A stretch of 64,000 nt of DNA from Oricola nitratireducens (GTDB lineage Bacteria > Pseudomonadota > Alphaproteobacteria > Rhizobiales > Rhizobiaceae), in NCBI RefSeq assembly GCF_014904745.1, contig NZ_JACZCS010000001.1, forward strand, positions 248,001-312,000, given 5' to 3'. Within the stretch, counting starts at the first letter, position 1, and each line of letters begins with the position of its first letter. Made by a program: the position numbers and the translations under genes. Below the pieces are notes generated by a model. That model was given only the letters and a program-made list of their open reading frames with translations, was not told the DNA's origin and made no database searches. Below are positions 21,186 to 30,549 of this stretch, one piece after another.

Positions 21186-22070
21186 ATGGCAGACGACGCT
21201 TCCCGCAAACGGCTTGGACGAGGCCTGGCAGCCCTGATCGGGGAAATGGACAAGCCCGCCGAGGCCGCTCCGAAACCGCAGGCAAGCGACCGCAACCTGC
21301 CGATCGAGTTCGTGGTGCGCAACCCGAACAACCCGCGCCGGGAATTTTCCGAAGAAGAGCTGAGCGATCTCGCATCCTCGATCCGCGAACACGGCATCAT
21401 CCAGCCGGTGGTCGTGCGGGAACAGGCGGGAAAGCCGGGCGTCCATGAAATCATCGCTGGCGAACGCCGCTGGCGGGCCGCGCAACGGGCCGGCCTGACC
21501 GAGATTCCCGTCATCATCCGCAATGTCGATGACAAGATCGCGCTGGAACTGGCGATCATCGAGAACGTGCAGCGGTCCGATCTCAATCCGATCGAGGAGG
21601 CCGCGGGCTACCAGCGGCTGATGGATGAATACGCCTATACGCAGGCCGATCTCGGCGACGTCATCGGCAAGAGCCGCAGTCATGTCGCCAACACGCTGCG
21701 GCTGCTCAAGCTTCCCGAACCGGTTCGCGACTATGTGCGTACCGGCGCCTTGTCCGCGGGCCACGCCCGCGCCCTGATCACCGCGGACGATCCCTTGCCG
21801 CTGGCGCGACGGATCGTCGAGGAAGGATTGTCGGTCCGGCAGGCGGAAACGATGGCACAGGCGAAGGAAGCAACACCGGCGTCGCACAAATCCGGCCATT
21901 CGGCGCCGAAGGAGAAGGACGCCGATACGCTGGCGCTCGAAAAACTGCTGACCGATCAGCTCGGGCTTCGCGTCGAGATCACCCATGGTCAGAATGGCGG
22001 GGAAGTGCGCGTCCGCTACAAGACGCTCGAACAGCTCGATTCGCTGTGCCACCGACTTCAGGGCGTCTGA
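21186..22070 (+). CDS. parB: Chromosome-partitioning protein ParB (Spo0J)
   Basis: ParB is the CTP-dependent clamp that loads at parS and spreads. The 294-residue protein starts with the ParA-interacting L-G-R-G-L-A-A-L-I-G peptide (about residues 10-19), has CTP-binding boxes at E-H-G-I-I-Q-P and G-E-R-R-W-R-A-A (about 95-101), an HTH with K-S-R-S-H-V-A-N-T-L-R-L-L and a C-terminal dimer domain. The ATG at 21186 gives the ParA-binding peptide near the N-terminus. A start 36 codons earlier overlaps parA and was rejected. Confidence 0.97.
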   Translation: MADDASRKRLGRGLAALIGEMDKPAEAAPKPQASDRNLPIEFVVRNPNNPRREFSEEELSDLASSIREHGIIQPVVVREQAGKPGVHEIIAGERRWRAAQRAGLTEIPVIIRNVDDKIALELAIIENVQRSDLNPIEEAAGYQRLMDEYAYTQADLGDVIGKSRSHVANTLRLLKLPEPVRDYVRTGALSAGHARALITADDPLPLARRIVEEGLSVRQAETMAQAKEATPASHKSGHSAPKEKDADTLALEKLLTDQLGLRVEITHGQNGGEVRVRYKTLEQLDSLCHRLQGV

Positions 22071-22091
22071 CGGGTTTCTTTCTTTAGCCGA

Positions 22092-23129
22092 CTAACGACG
22101 ACGTGCGCTCTGGATTGTAATCGCCAGCAGCGCCGTGCGCGCAACGGGCACCGTCAGCGCCGCATTCATCCGACTTTCCAGCACACAATCCTGCAACCGG
22201 CGCAATGCATGGCGAATGCCGGCCCTTGTCCAGCGGCTGAGCGCAAGTTCGACCGTCTTGCGCCGCGCAAAGAACACCGGAGGTCTGGCGCCGGCCACGA
22301 CCGCGCCGGCCGGCCGGCCTGTCTGGTCCATGTCGGCGCGCAGCAGATCGAGCTGCTGGAACTGCCGAATAGCCGCGGCCAGCAGGGGCTGCGGATTGGA
22401 GCCGGACGCAATGAAGGCCTGCATCGCCTCGTCGAAATCGGCGAGCCTGCCGGTGATGACGGCATCGACGACATTGTCGAACGAGATCCCGGACGCATCG
22501 CCGATGCTCTCTCGCGCCATTTCAAGCGTGATTTCCTCCTCGCCATGGGCGTAGAGCAGGAGCTTTTCCAGTTCTCCGCGCGAGGCGCGCCGGTCACCGC
22601 CGATGTGGTCCTGGATGTAGCGTCGGGCGTCGAGCGACAGGCGCTGGCCGGTCTCGCCGAACGCCATGTCGATCAGCGTGTTGAGCGATTGGGCGCTGTC
22701 GGCATAGCAGGGAAGCGTCACGCCGTTCGGCGACTTTTCGACAATCGCCCTGAGTCCGGTCCCCTTCTTGAGATCGCCTGCCTCGATCAGAAGTTTGACC
22801 GCGTCGGGCGGCTCTTTCAGGATATTCTCGATATTCGCCGATATGTCCTTCTGGTTGCCGGCATTGCGGATCCAGATCAACCGGTCGCCGCCAAACATCG
22901 CCACCGTGTAGGCCTCGTCGACCAGGCGGACGGGATCGCCGGCGAGTTCGTTGGCATCGAGCTTGATCGTCGAAAAACTGTCGGCCAGATCGACACCGGA
23001 CGACTTCGCGAGCGTTTCGGCGCGCTCGGAGACCAGGCCGCGATCCGGCCCGTAGACGAGATAGACGGTCTTCGACTGGTCCGGGTTTCTCAGGAACCGG
23101 TCGACTTCTCCGGCCTTGAGCTCGCTCAA
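22092..23129 (-). CDS. holA: DNA polymerase III delta subunit
   Basis: HolA is the clamp-loader subunit that opens the beta sliding clamp. The 345-residue protein fits the family, with the N-terminal Y-L-V-Y-G-P-D-R-G-L-V-S-E-R segment of the AAA+-like domain, the helical middle around D-A-R-R-Y-I-Q-D-H-I-G-G-D and the C-terminal collar domain. As in all delta subunits no working Walker A is present. It is convergent with parB (21 bp gap) and lies 12 bp after lptE. That gives a leuS-lptE-holA operon, the order also seen in E. coli. Confidence 0.93.
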   Translation of the reverse strand: MSELKAGEVDRFLRNPDQSKTVYLVYGPDRGLVSERAETLAKSSGVDLADSFSTIKLDANELAGDPVRLVDEAYTVAMFGGDRLIWIRNAGNQKDISANIENILKEPPDAVKLLIEAGDLKKGTGLRAIVEKSPNGVTLPCYADSAQSLNTLIDMAFGETGQRLSLDARRYIQDHIGGDRRASRGELEKLLLYAHGEEEITLEMARESIGDASGISFDNVVDAVITGRLADFDEAMQAFIASGSNPQPLLAAAIRQFQQLDLLRADMDQTGRPAGAVVAGARPPVFFARRKTVELALSRWTRAGIRHALRRLQDCVLESRMNAALTVPVARTALLAITIQSARRR

Positions 23130-23141
23130 CGGCCTGTCCCC

Positions 23142-23675
23142 CTACAGTGCTCCCGCGCGCGACAGGTCGGCCGCGATCAGGGCACGAAGCTGCTCGGCCG
23201 TTTCGCGTGCGGCGCGTTTCTCGGCGTCACGTTCGGCCCTGGTGTTGGCGAATTCCTGCTGCGAGATGTCATAGGATGCCGTGGCGCTCGCGCGGCGGCT
23301 TCCGATCTCGGTCCCGTCGGCGCTGCGCGTCAGCTTGTAGGTGGCGGCAACAACGACATTGCTCGACGTCGGCTCGCCGTCGCGTGCGGACAATTGAACG
23401 ATGAGTGCGCTCTCGGTGACCGACGTCACGTCCAGCGACAGCGTATAGGCGGGATCGGTGGGTTGCTTCGCGCCGCCATTCATCAGGAAAATCAATGCGT
23501 TACGCACTTCCTGACCTGGGCGTTCGTTAACCGGCTCAATATAGACCGAACCAAGCGCGGCGGACCGGACGGTTTCAGCCTTCGGCGATGGCGCATAGAG
23601 GGGCTGGACCGTGCAGCCGGCAAGCATCAGCCCCGCCAGGGCGGCGATCGCGAAGCGTGGTGCAGACTGTTTCAT
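23142..23675 (-). CDS. lptE: LPS-assembly lipoprotein LptE
   Basis: LptE plugs the LptD barrel that inserts lipopolysaccharide into the outer membrane. The 177-residue protein has a lipoprotein signal peptide with lipobox L-A-G-C (Cys about residue 21), then the short beta/alpha domain typical of this weakly conserved family. The assignment rests on size, lipobox and position between leuS and holA, as in E. coli. The ATG at 23675 has AGGGG nine bases upstream. An ATG six codons earlier is possible. Confidence 0.88.
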   Translation of the reverse strand: MKQSAPRFAIAALAGLMLAGCTVQPLYAPSPKAETVRSAALGSVYIEPVNERPGQEVRNALIFLMNGGAKQPTDPAYTLSLDVTSVTESALIVQLSARDGEPTSSNVVVAATYKLTRSADGTEIGSRRASATASYDISQQEFANTRAERDAEKRAARETAEQLRALIAADLSRAGAL

Positions 23676-23697
23676 CGGTAGACGGCCCCTCATTCGG

Positions 23698-26319
23698 TCA
23701 CGCGACAATGTTTACGATGCGGTTCGGAACCACAATGATTTTTTTCGGCGCCGCACCGCCCAGATGATGGGTGACGAAATCCGCGCCGAGCACCAATTCC
23801 TCGACCGCGGCCTTGTCGGCATCCTTGGGAACCACAATTTCGCCGCGCCGCTTGCCGTTGATCTGGACGGGAAGCGTGACCGAGTTTTCCTCGACGAGCG
23901 CCGGATCGAATGCCGGCCAGGGCGCCTCTGCGACCATGGTCTCGTAGCCGAGCGTCTGCCAGCATTCCTCGGCGAGGTGTGGCATGACGGGCGCGATGAC
24001 CTGAACCAGGATCGACAGGGCTTCGTGCGCGGCCGCCTTGTCGGCGTTGGAGCCGGATGCGGCCTTTTCGACGACCGGCGCGATCTCGTTGACCAGTTCG
24101 TGCACGCGGGCGATGGCGCGGTTGAAGCCGAGCTTTTCGAAATCCTCGCCGATTGCCTTGAGCGCCTTGTGCGCGGCCTTGCGCATGGCGAGCCCGTCGC
24201 CGCCGGCGGCCGCGGCGTCACCGGGCGCGATGGCACCGGCCGCGCCGGACACGACGCGCCAGATGCGCTGGACGAAACGGTGCGCGCCCTCGGCGCCGCG
24301 ATCGCTCCATTCGACATCGCGGTCCGGCGGCGAATCCGACAGCATGAACCAGCGGGCCGTATCGGCGCCGTAGCCCTGGGTGATTTCCTCCGGCCCGATC
24401 GTGTTCTTCTTGGATTTCGACATCTTTTCAAGATGTCCGATCTCGGCCTCTTCGCCGGTCTCGATCACCACGGCGCGGCGCTTGCCGCCGGATTCCTCTA
24501 GCCGGATTTCCGAGGGCGCGTGCCACTGGGCGCCGGAGCCGGAGCCGGTGCGGTAGGTTTCGTGGACGACCATGCCCTGGGTGAACAGGCCCTTGAACGG
24601 TTCGGCGAGATCGAGATGCCCGGTTTCGCGCATGGCGCGGGTGAAGAAGCGCGAATAGAGGAGATGCAGGATCGCGTGCTCGATGCCGCCGATATACTGG
24701 TCGACCGGCAGCCAGTCGTTTGCCGCCTTCGGATCGGTGGGCTCGTCGGCCTTCGGCGCGGTGAAGCGGGCGAAGTACCACGAGGAATCGACGAAGGTGT
24801 CCATGGTGTCGGTCTCGCGCCGCGCATCCTTGCCGCATTGCGGGCAGGTGACATGGCGCCAGGTCGGATGGCGGTCGAGCGGGTTGCCGGGTTTTTCGAA
24901 ATCGATGTCGTCGGGCAATTTGACCGGCAGATCGGCTTTCGGCACCGGAACGACGCCGCAATCGTCGCAATGGATCACAGGAATCGGGCAGCCCCAGTAG
25001 CGCTGGCGCGAAATGCCCCAATCGCGCAGGCGGAAGCGGACCTTGCGCTCGGCCTGCGGCTGGTTGCCGATCGTCACGGCCTCCATCCGGCTGGCGACTT
25101 CCTCGAAGGCGGCATCCGGCGTCATGCCGTCGAGGAAGCGCGAATTGATCATCACGCCGTCGTCGACATAGGCTTCCTCGGTGATCTGGAAGGTCGCGGC
25201 GTCGCCGTCCTTCGGCATCACGACAGGAACAACCGGCAGGCCGTATTTGTTGGCGAAGTCGAGGTCGCGCTGGTCGCCCGACGGACATCCGAAAATGGCC
25301 CCCGTGCCGTAATCCATCAGCACGAAATTGGCGACATAGACCGGCAGCGTCCATGACGGGTCGAAGGGATGGACGACGCGGACACCGGTGTCGAAGCCCT
25401 TCTTCTCGGCGGTTTCCAGCGCGGCGACGGAGGTTCCCGCACGGCGGCATTCGTCGCAGAAAGCGGCGAGATCGGGATTCGTCGCGGCAACGTTCTTTGC
25501 CAGCGGGTGATCGGCGGCGATCGCCATGAAGGAGGCGCCGAAGATCGTGTCCGGGCGTGTGGTGTAGACCTCGAGCTCGGTTTCGCCGGCCGGCGCGGTC
25601 GCCTTGTCCAGCTCCCAGCGGATCTGCAGGCCTTCCGACCGGCCGATCCAGTTCCTCTGCATGACGCGGACCTTTTCGGGCCATTCGTCGAGCTGGTCGA
25701 GCGAATCGAGAAGATCCTGCGAAAAATCGGTGATCTTGAAGAACCACTGGGTCAGTTCGCGCTGTTCGACCGGGGCGCCGGAACGCCAACCGCAGCCATC
25801 GATGACCTGTTCATTGGCAAGCACGGTCATGTCGACCGGGTCCCAGTTGACCTTGGACTGCTTGCGATAGACGAGGTCCTTTTCCAGGAAATCGAGGAAC
25901 AGCATCTGCTGGCGGTGATAGTAATCGACGTCGCAGGTGGCGAATTCGCGCGTCCAGTCGATCGACAGGCCCATCAGCTTGAGCTGTTCGCGCATGGTGT
26001 CGATATTGGCGTAGGTCCATTTGCCGGGATGGACCTTGTTCTGCATCGCGGCGTTCTCTGCCGGCATACCGAAGGCGTCCCAGCCCATCGGGTGCAGCAC
26101 GTTGTAACCGAGCGCGCGGCGGTGGCGCGCGACGACGTCGCCCATGGTGTAATTGCGGGTGTGGCCGATATGTATGCGCCCGGAGGGATAGGGGAACATC
26201 TCCAGGACGTAATATTTCGGCCGCGGATCGTCGTTGTCGGTCTCGAAAAGCTTTGCTTCCGCCCAGGCTTTCTGCCACTTCGGTTCAGCTTCGCGCGGAT
26301 TGTATCGTTCGGTTGCCAT
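23698..26319 (-). CDS. leuS: Leucyl-tRNA synthetase
   Basis: LeuRS charges tRNA-Leu. The 873-residue class I enzyme shows the HIGH motif as H-I-G-H within [11 protein letters not shown] (about residue 45), the CP1 editing domain with the [10 protein letters not shown] segment, the KMSKS loop K-M-S-K-S-K-K-N (near 635), and the anticodon-binding and C-terminal domains. The start at 26319 (M-A-T-E-R-Y-N-P) is standard for alphaproteobacteria. A longer frame of 17 residues has no support. It is divergent from yggS. Confidence 0.97.
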   Translation of the reverse strand: MATERYNPREAEPKWQKAWAEAKLFETDNDDPRPKYYVLEMFPYPSGRIHIGHTRNYTMGDVVARHRRALGYNVLHPMGWDAFGMPAENAAMQNKVHPGKWTYANIDTMREQLKLMGLSIDWTREFATCDVDYYHRQQMLFLDFLEKDLVYRKQSKVNWDPVDMTVLANEQVIDGCGWRSGAPVEQRELTQWFFKITDFSQDLLDSLDQLDEWPEKVRVMQRNWIGRSEGLQIRWELDKATAPAGETELEVYTTRPDTIFGASFMAIAADHPLAKNVAATNPDLAAFCDECRRAGTSVAALETAEKKGFDTGVRVVHPFDPSWTLPVYVANFVLMDYGTGAIFGCPSGDQRDLDFANKYGLPVVPVVMPKDGDAATFQITEEAYVDDGVMINSRFLDGMTPDAAFEEVASRMEAVTIGNQPQAERKVRFRLRDWGISRQRYWGCPIPVIHCDDCGVVPVPKADLPVKLPDDIDFEKPGNPLDRHPTWRHVTCPQCGKDARRETDTMDTFVDSSWYFARFTAPKADEPTDPKAANDWLPVDQYIGGIEHAILHLLYSRFFTRAMRETGHLDLAEPFKGLFTQGMVVHETYRTGSGSGAQWHAPSEIRLEESGGKRRAVVIETGEEAEIGHLEKMSKSKKNTIGPEEITQGYGADTARWFMLSDSPPDRDVEWSDRGAEGAHRFVQRIWRVVSGAAGAIAPGDAAAAGGDGLAMRKAAHKALKAIGEDFEKLGFNRAIARVHELVNEIAPVVEKAASGSNADKAAAHEALSILVQVIAPVMPHLAEECWQTLGYETMVAEAPWPAFDPALVEENSVTLPVQINGKRRGEIVVPKDADKAAVEELVLGADFVTHHLGGAAPKKIIVVPNRIVNIVA

Positions 26320-26457
26320 GCTGGTGAAACTCTTGAATTCTGCGCGGCGGCATGCAGGTTTGCGCCGCAAAACAAATCAACGGTCTCTTGCCGGTAAAAG
26401 GGCAAGCCGTCAACAACCCGCCGGAACTCCGACCGGCGGATGCGCCGGGAGACATAG

Positions 26458-27117
26458 ATGTCCGCAGTCGATCGACTAAACGAGGTGAAAGGCCGCATCG
26501 CGGAGGCGGCGCGCGACGCGGGGCGTGCGCCGGGAGATATCGAGCTGATCGCGGTATCGAAGACATTTGACGCCGATGCCATCCGGCCGGTGCTGGAGGA
26601 AGGCCACCGGGTGTTCGGCGAGAACCGAGTGCAGGAGGCGCAGGGCAAGTGGCCGGACCTGAAGGACGAGTTTCCGGGGGTCGAACTGCACCTGATCGGC
26701 CCGCTGCAATCCAACAAGACCAAAGAGGCGGTCGCGCTGTTCGACGCCATCCAGACGGTCGACCGCGAGAAGATCGCCCGAACGCTCGCCACGGAAATGA
26801 AGAAGCAGGGCAAGACCATTCGGCTCTATGTCGAGGTCAATACCGGGATGGAGCCGCAAAAGGCGGGAATTGCGCCCGACGATTGCGCCTCTTTCCTGGC
26901 GATGTGCCGCGCCGAACTCGGCCTGACCATCGAAGGTCTGATGTGCATCCCGCCCTTCGACGAAAACCCGGGACCGCATTTCGCGCTGTTGCGCAAGCTC
27001 GCCGAGGAAAACGGGATCGCGAAACTGTCGATGGGCATGTCGGGCGATTTCGAGACGGCGGTCGCGTTCGGCGCGACCAGCGTGCGTGTCGGCACCGCGA
27101 TCTTCGGCGCGCGTTAA
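26458..27117 (+). CDS. yggS: Pyridoxal-phosphate homeostasis protein (YggS family)
   Basis: YggS/PLPBP proteins bind pyridoxal phosphate without catalysing a known reaction and balance vitamin B6 pools and some amino acid pathways. The 219-residue protein is an alanine-racemase-like barrel. The PLP lysine is Lys35 in A-V-S-K, followed by F-G-E-N-R-V-Q-E near 61, H-L-I-G-P-L-Q-S-N-K and the C-terminal S-M-G-M-S-G-D-F-E-T-A phosphate loop. It starts 138 bp from the divergent leuS start. Confidence 0.95.
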   Translation: MSAVDRLNEVKGRIAEAARDAGRAPGDIELIAVSKTFDADAIRPVLEEGHRVFGENRVQEAQGKWPDLKDEFPGVELHLIGPLQSNKTKEAVALFDAIQTVDREKIARTLATEMKKQGKTIRLYVEVNTGMEPQKAGIAPDDCASFLAMCRAELGLTIEGLMCIPPFDENPGPHFALLRKLAEENGIAKLSMGMSGDFETAVAFGATSVRVGTAIFGAR

Positions 27118-27207
27118 CCGGCTGTTCGTCATAAAAGCGTAACTGACTTTCACCCGGGAATCAGGCATTTTCCCGGGGGAGGAACAGCGCGCGCCCGGAG
27201 AAAAGGC

Positions 27208-28029
27208 ATGATATCGAGACTGGCGAAATTCGCATTCTTGGCAATCGGGACAGGCATGATCCTGGCCGGACCGGCTCACGCCGCGCAATGCGGAAATACC
27301 GGTGCAGGCTTCGAGGTGTGGAAGCGGCAGTTCGCCGCCGAGGCAAAGGCGAACGGCATCGGCACTCGCGGGCTCAAGGCGCTGGCCGGCACCAGCTATT
27401 CAACCAGGACAATTGCCGCCGACCGAGGCCAGAAAAGCTTCAAATATTCGCTCGACAAGTTCATGAAGGTGCGTGGCGCCAACGCCATCGTCTCGCAGGG
27501 CCGCCGAAAAAAAGCCGCCAACGCGAAGTTCTTCGCACGTCTCGAACGAGCGTATGGCGTTCCGGCCGGTCCGCTGCTCGCCATTCACGGCATGGAAACG
27601 GGTTTCGGCCGGTTCATGGGCAACGCCAACACCATGTCGGCGATCGCGACGCTTGCCTATGATTGCCGCCGCACCGAGTTCTTTACCGGACATCTCTATG
27701 CCGCGCTGGATCTGGTCGACCGGGGAATCATCACGTCGAAGACGGTCGGCGCGATGCACGGCGAAATCGGCCACACCCAGTTTCTTCCGGGGAGTGTCAT
27801 GAGATACGGCGTCGACGGCGACGGAAACGGCCGGATCGATCTGGCCGGGTCGCAATGGGATGCGCTTGCCTCGACAGCGAACTTCCTGCGCGCGCATGGC
27901 TGGCGGCGTGGCGCGGGCTATCAGCCGGGACAGCCGAATTTTGCCGCCATCCAGGGCTGGAACGCGGCCAGCGTCTACCAGCAGGCGATCGCGATCATGG
28001 CCGCGCAGATCGACGGCCAGGCCGGTTAA
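27208..28029 (+). CDS. Periplasmic lytic murein transglycosylase, MltB/SLT_2 type
   Basis: A 273-residue exported enzyme with a signal peptide (cleavage likely after A-H-A near 25). The family 3 transglycosylase core shows the catalytic Glu130 in H-G-M-E-T-G-F-G-R-F, then G-E-I-G-H-T-Q-F-L-P and the N-G-R-I-D-L segment. It lacks a lipobox and the C-terminal peptidoglycan-binding domain found in longer relatives. It should cut glycan strands in the periplasm. A good terminator follows, so it is probably monocistronic. Confidence 0.92.
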   Translation: MISRLAKFAFLAIGTGMILAGPAHAAQCGNTGAGFEVWKRQFAAEAKANGIGTRGLKALAGTSYSTRTIAADRGQKSFKYSLDKFMKVRGANAIVSQGRRKKAANAKFFARLERAYGVPAGPLLAIHGMETGFGRFMGNANTMSAIATLAYDCRRTEFFTGHLYAALDLVDRGIITSKTVGAMHGEIGHTQFLPGSVMRYGVDGDGNGRIDLAGSQWDALASTANFLRAHGWRRGAGYQPGQPNFAAIQGWNAASVYQQAIAIMAAQIDGQAG

Positions 28030-28041
28030 CCGGGCATAGAA

Positions 28042-28070
28042 AAACCCGCGCTCGCAAGAGGCGCGGGTTT
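28042..28070 (+). terminator. Rho-independent terminator after the lytic transglycosylase gene
   Basis: A 10 bp perfect stem (AAACCCGCGC / GCGCGGGTTT) around a 9-base loop lies 13 bp after the stop. The stem itself ends in TTT with A-rich and T-rich ends, so it could serve the convergent rpmF as well. Confidence 0.82.
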
Positions 28071-28100
28071 CTTGATTCAGACCACAATGGCAGGGAAGGT

Positions 28101-28283
28101 TTAGCCTTCCTTGGGCGTCAGAACCTGGCGGCCGCGATACATGCCGGTCTTCAGGTCGATGTGGTGCGGACGGCGCAGTTCGCCGGAATTCTTGTCCTCG
28201 ACATAGGACGGGTTTTTCAGCGCGTCCGTAGAACGGCGCATGCCGCGCTTCGAGCGGGTCACTTTTCGCTTCGGAACAGCCAT
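28101..28283 (-). CDS. rpmF: 50S ribosomal protein L32
   Basis: The 60-residue protein begins [18 protein letters not shown], the L32 signature, and ends in the variable tail seen in alphaproteobacterial L32. It lacks the zinc-binding cysteines found in some L32 paralogues. It lies alone between the transglycosylase gene and mtgA, the usual arrangement in rhizobia. Confidence 0.97.
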   Translation of the reverse strand: MAVPKRKVTRSKRGMRRSTDALKNPSYVEDKNSGELRRPHHIDLKTGMYRGRQVLTPKEG

Positions 28284-28436
28284 TTTAAGTCTCCATTTAT
28301 GTCAGGCGTGCCCGGATGCTGGCCGTTTCGGCCGGCAGGCGTCCGACATGTGCTTGAAAAAGATTGCGCGCCTATACACGTTCGAATGCGTCTTGGCCAG
28401 ACTCGGACGCAAAATTTATGCGCCACACGGTGCCGC

Positions 28437-29225
28437 CTAGTACAGGCATTCGATATAAGCACCGGACTGGCGGGCACGGCCCTCGATCATGCGGGCAAGG
28501 CGAATAAGCCCCTTGCCGGGCTTGCCGGGATCGCGCGCCAACGGATTGGGCAGGGTGACGGCGAGAAGCGCTGCCTGGGTGGCGGTCAGTTCGGAGGCCG
28601 GGCGGCCGAAATAGGTCCAGCTTGCGGCCTCGACCCCGTAGATGCCGTCGCCCCACTCGGCGATGTTGAGATAGATCTCCATGATCCGCTTCTTCGACAA
28701 CACCGTGTCGATCCAGATCGCCAGCGGCACTTCCATTGCCTTGCGGATAAAGGAGCGGGCATTCCAGAGAAACAGGTTTTTGGCAGTCTGCATGGTAATC
28801 GTCGATGCGCCGCGCGTCTTTTCGCCATCGAGCGCATTGTCGATCACATGGTTCAGGGCGCCCCAGTCGACGCCGCCATGCGCGCAGAACTTTCCGTCCT
28901 CCGACATCATGACGGATTGAACGAGAACAGGCGCGATCGCGTCGAATTCGACCCAGTCGCGTTCGTAACCTTGCAGCGTGACAAGATCGCGCAGCATTAG
29001 TGTGGAAACGGGGTGGATGGCCTCGACGCGGTAAAACAGTGACAAGCCGGGCGGTATCAGAAGAAGGACAACGAGAGCCGCGATGCCGTAACGCAGCCAG
29101 CGTTTGAGGCGCGCGTGCCAGTATCCGCCGGACGCGGGTGTTTTTTTTCGCCGCGGTTTTGCCGGCGTTTTCTTCCTGCCGGTTTTCTTGCCGGCCGCTT
29201 TCGCGGTTTTCCTGCTGGATGCCAA
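28437..29225 (-). CDS. mtgA: Monofunctional biosynthetic peptidoglycan transglycosylase (TTG start)
   Basis: MtgA polymerises lipid II into glycan strands at the outer face of the cytoplasmic membrane. The 262-residue protein has a very basic N-terminus (about residues 4-31), one membrane anchor (about 46-64) and a GT51 domain with catalytic Glu109 in S-E-D-G-K-F and the later R-G-A-S-T-I-T-M-Q and R-I-M-E-I-Y-L-N motifs. The frame is closed by a TAG 60 bp upstream and contains no ATG or GTG before the domain. TTG at 29225 is therefore the best start, probably lowering expression. Confidence 0.93.
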   Translation of the reverse strand: MASSRKTAKAAGKKTGRKKTPAKPRRKKTPASGGYWHARLKRWLRYGIAALVVLLLIPPGLSLFYRVEAIHPVSTLMLRDLVTLQGYERDWVEFDAIAPVLVQSVMMSEDGKFCAHGGVDWGALNHVIDNALDGEKTRGASTITMQTAKNLFLWNARSFIRKAMEVPLAIWIDTVLSKKRIMEIYLNIAEWGDGIYGVEAASWTYFGRPASELTATQAALLAVTLPNPLARDPGKPGKGLIRLARMIEGRARQSGAYIECLY

Positions 29226-29372
29226 ATTGTCGATTGCCCGTTCGATGTGCCGGGGTAAGCCGGGTCGCGGTGTTCGCTTTTCCTAGGCAATAAGGCATTT
29301 TCCCGCAACAAGGATCGCAACCGATCCAATGCCGGACTTGACCGCAACGCCGCGAGCGGCCATCGGGAAGGA

Positions 29373-30281
29373 ATGTTGCAGGCTGAATTCAATCAGGCGC
29401 TTGCCGCCCGCGCCGCCCAGGTGGAAGCGTTTCTCTCCGAAGCCTTCGCCGCGCCGGCGCTCGACGGCGAAATTGAGCGGCCGTCAACGCTGATGGCCGC
29501 GATACGCCACGGTGTCTTGAACGGGGGAAAGCGGTTCCGGCCGTTTCTGGTGCTCGAGACGGCGCGGCTGTTCGGGGCGCCGGACCGGTCGGCGCTTTAC
29601 GTCGCCGGAGCGCTCGAATGCGTGCATTGCTATTCGCTGATCCATGACGACCTGCCGGCAATGGATAACGACGACATGCGCCGCGGTCAGCCGACGGTAC
29701 ACAAGGCTTTCGACGAGGCGACCGCGATCCTCGCCGGTGACAGCCTGCTGACTTTCGCCTTCGATCTCGTTTCGGACAAGGCGAACGGCTTGCCCGGCGA
29801 CACCCGGGCCGAACTCGTCAATCTGCTGGCGCGGGCGGCCGGACTTGGCGGCATGGCCGGCGGCCAGGCGCTCGATCTTGCGGCGGCGACCGCGAAACCG
29901 GACGAAAACGGCGTGGTCACGCTGCAGGCGATGAAGACGGGTGCACTGATCCGCTTCGGCTGCGAAGCCGGCGCCGTCCTCGCCGGTGCGCCTATGGCGG
30001 ACAAGAAGCGGATGCGTTCCTTCGGCGAGACGATCGGGCTCGCCTTCCAGCTTGCCGACGATCTCCTGGACGTCACCCAGACGGCCGCGGCGATGGGCAA
30101 GGCGACGGGCAAGGATGCCGGCGCCGGGAAGGGCACGCTGGTCAGCCTGCATGGCGAGGACTGGGCGCGCGGCGAACTGGACCGGCTGGTCGCCAGGGGA
30201 GAAGAGACATTGCAGCTCTACCAGCCGCGATCGCAGATGCTTTGCGAAGCGGCGCGCTTCGTCGCCAACCGGCAGTCCTAG
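29373..30281 (+). CDS. ispA: Short-chain polyprenyl diphosphate synthase (farnesyl diphosphate synthase type)
   Basis: The 302-residue enzyme condenses isopentenyl diphosphate with allylic diphosphates. It has G-G-K-R-F-R-P near residue 51, the first aspartate-rich motif D-D-L-P-A-M-D-N-D (about 93-101) in the bacterial FPP arrangement with the two-residue insertion, and the second motif D-D-L-L-D (about 229). These features point to farnesyl diphosphate as product, though geranylgeranyl formation cannot be excluded. Its TAG stop lies inside the left end of the inverted-repeat element that follows. Confidence 0.92.
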   Translation: MLQAEFNQALAARAAQVEAFLSEAFAAPALDGEIERPSTLMAAIRHGVLNGGKRFRPFLVLETARLFGAPDRSALYVAGALECVHCYSLIHDDLPAMDNDDMRRGQPTVHKAFDEATAILAGDSLLTFAFDLVSDKANGLPGDTRAELVNLLARAAGLGGMAGGQALDLAAATAKPDENGVVTLQAMKTGALIRFGCEAGAVLAGAPMADKKRMRSFGETIGLAFQLADDLLDVTQTAAAMGKATGKDAGAGKGTLVSLHGEDWARGELDRLVARGEETLQLYQPRSQMLCEAARFVANRQS

Positions 30282-30549
30282 AGCCTTTCAGGGACAGATA
30301 GAGACATTCTGTTTCTCGTCCGGTGCGGCGATCCGCGCGAAGGCGCGCGCGGCGCGTAGCGGGCTACGGGCAAGCGCGCCGACAAAGCGGGCGCCCGCCG
30401 GACGGAAACCCGAAGGGCCGGGCATGTTTGTCCCGATGCCTTCGGGCTCCGGCTTGACCGTGCCCGCGGCACGGCCTGCGCCAGATCCCTCGGTCTCGGG
30501 ACAAACCTGCGCCGGCAGAATGCTTCCATCTATCCCTGAAAAGCTCTAG
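30278..30549. repeat. 272 bp inverted-repeat element with nested hairpins (possible non-autonomous mobile element)
   Basis: Bases 30278-30311 and 30516-30549 form a 34 bp imperfect inverted repeat (5 mismatches), both ends being CTAG followed by AGAGC. Inside are further stems. A 12-13 bp pair lies at 30311-30323/30398-30409, a CGTAGC/GCTACG hairpin at 30355-30368, an 11 bp perfect pair GTTTGTCCCGA/TCGGGACAAAC at 30426-30436/30496-30506 and a CCGTGCC/GGCACGG hairpin at 30458-30474. It fits exactly between two convergent genes, and the terminal TAGs supply both stop codons. It encodes no plausible protein. It resembles the palindromic intergenic repeats and MITEs of rhizobia, but family membership needs a search. 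It may also end transcription from both sides. Confidence 0.65.
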
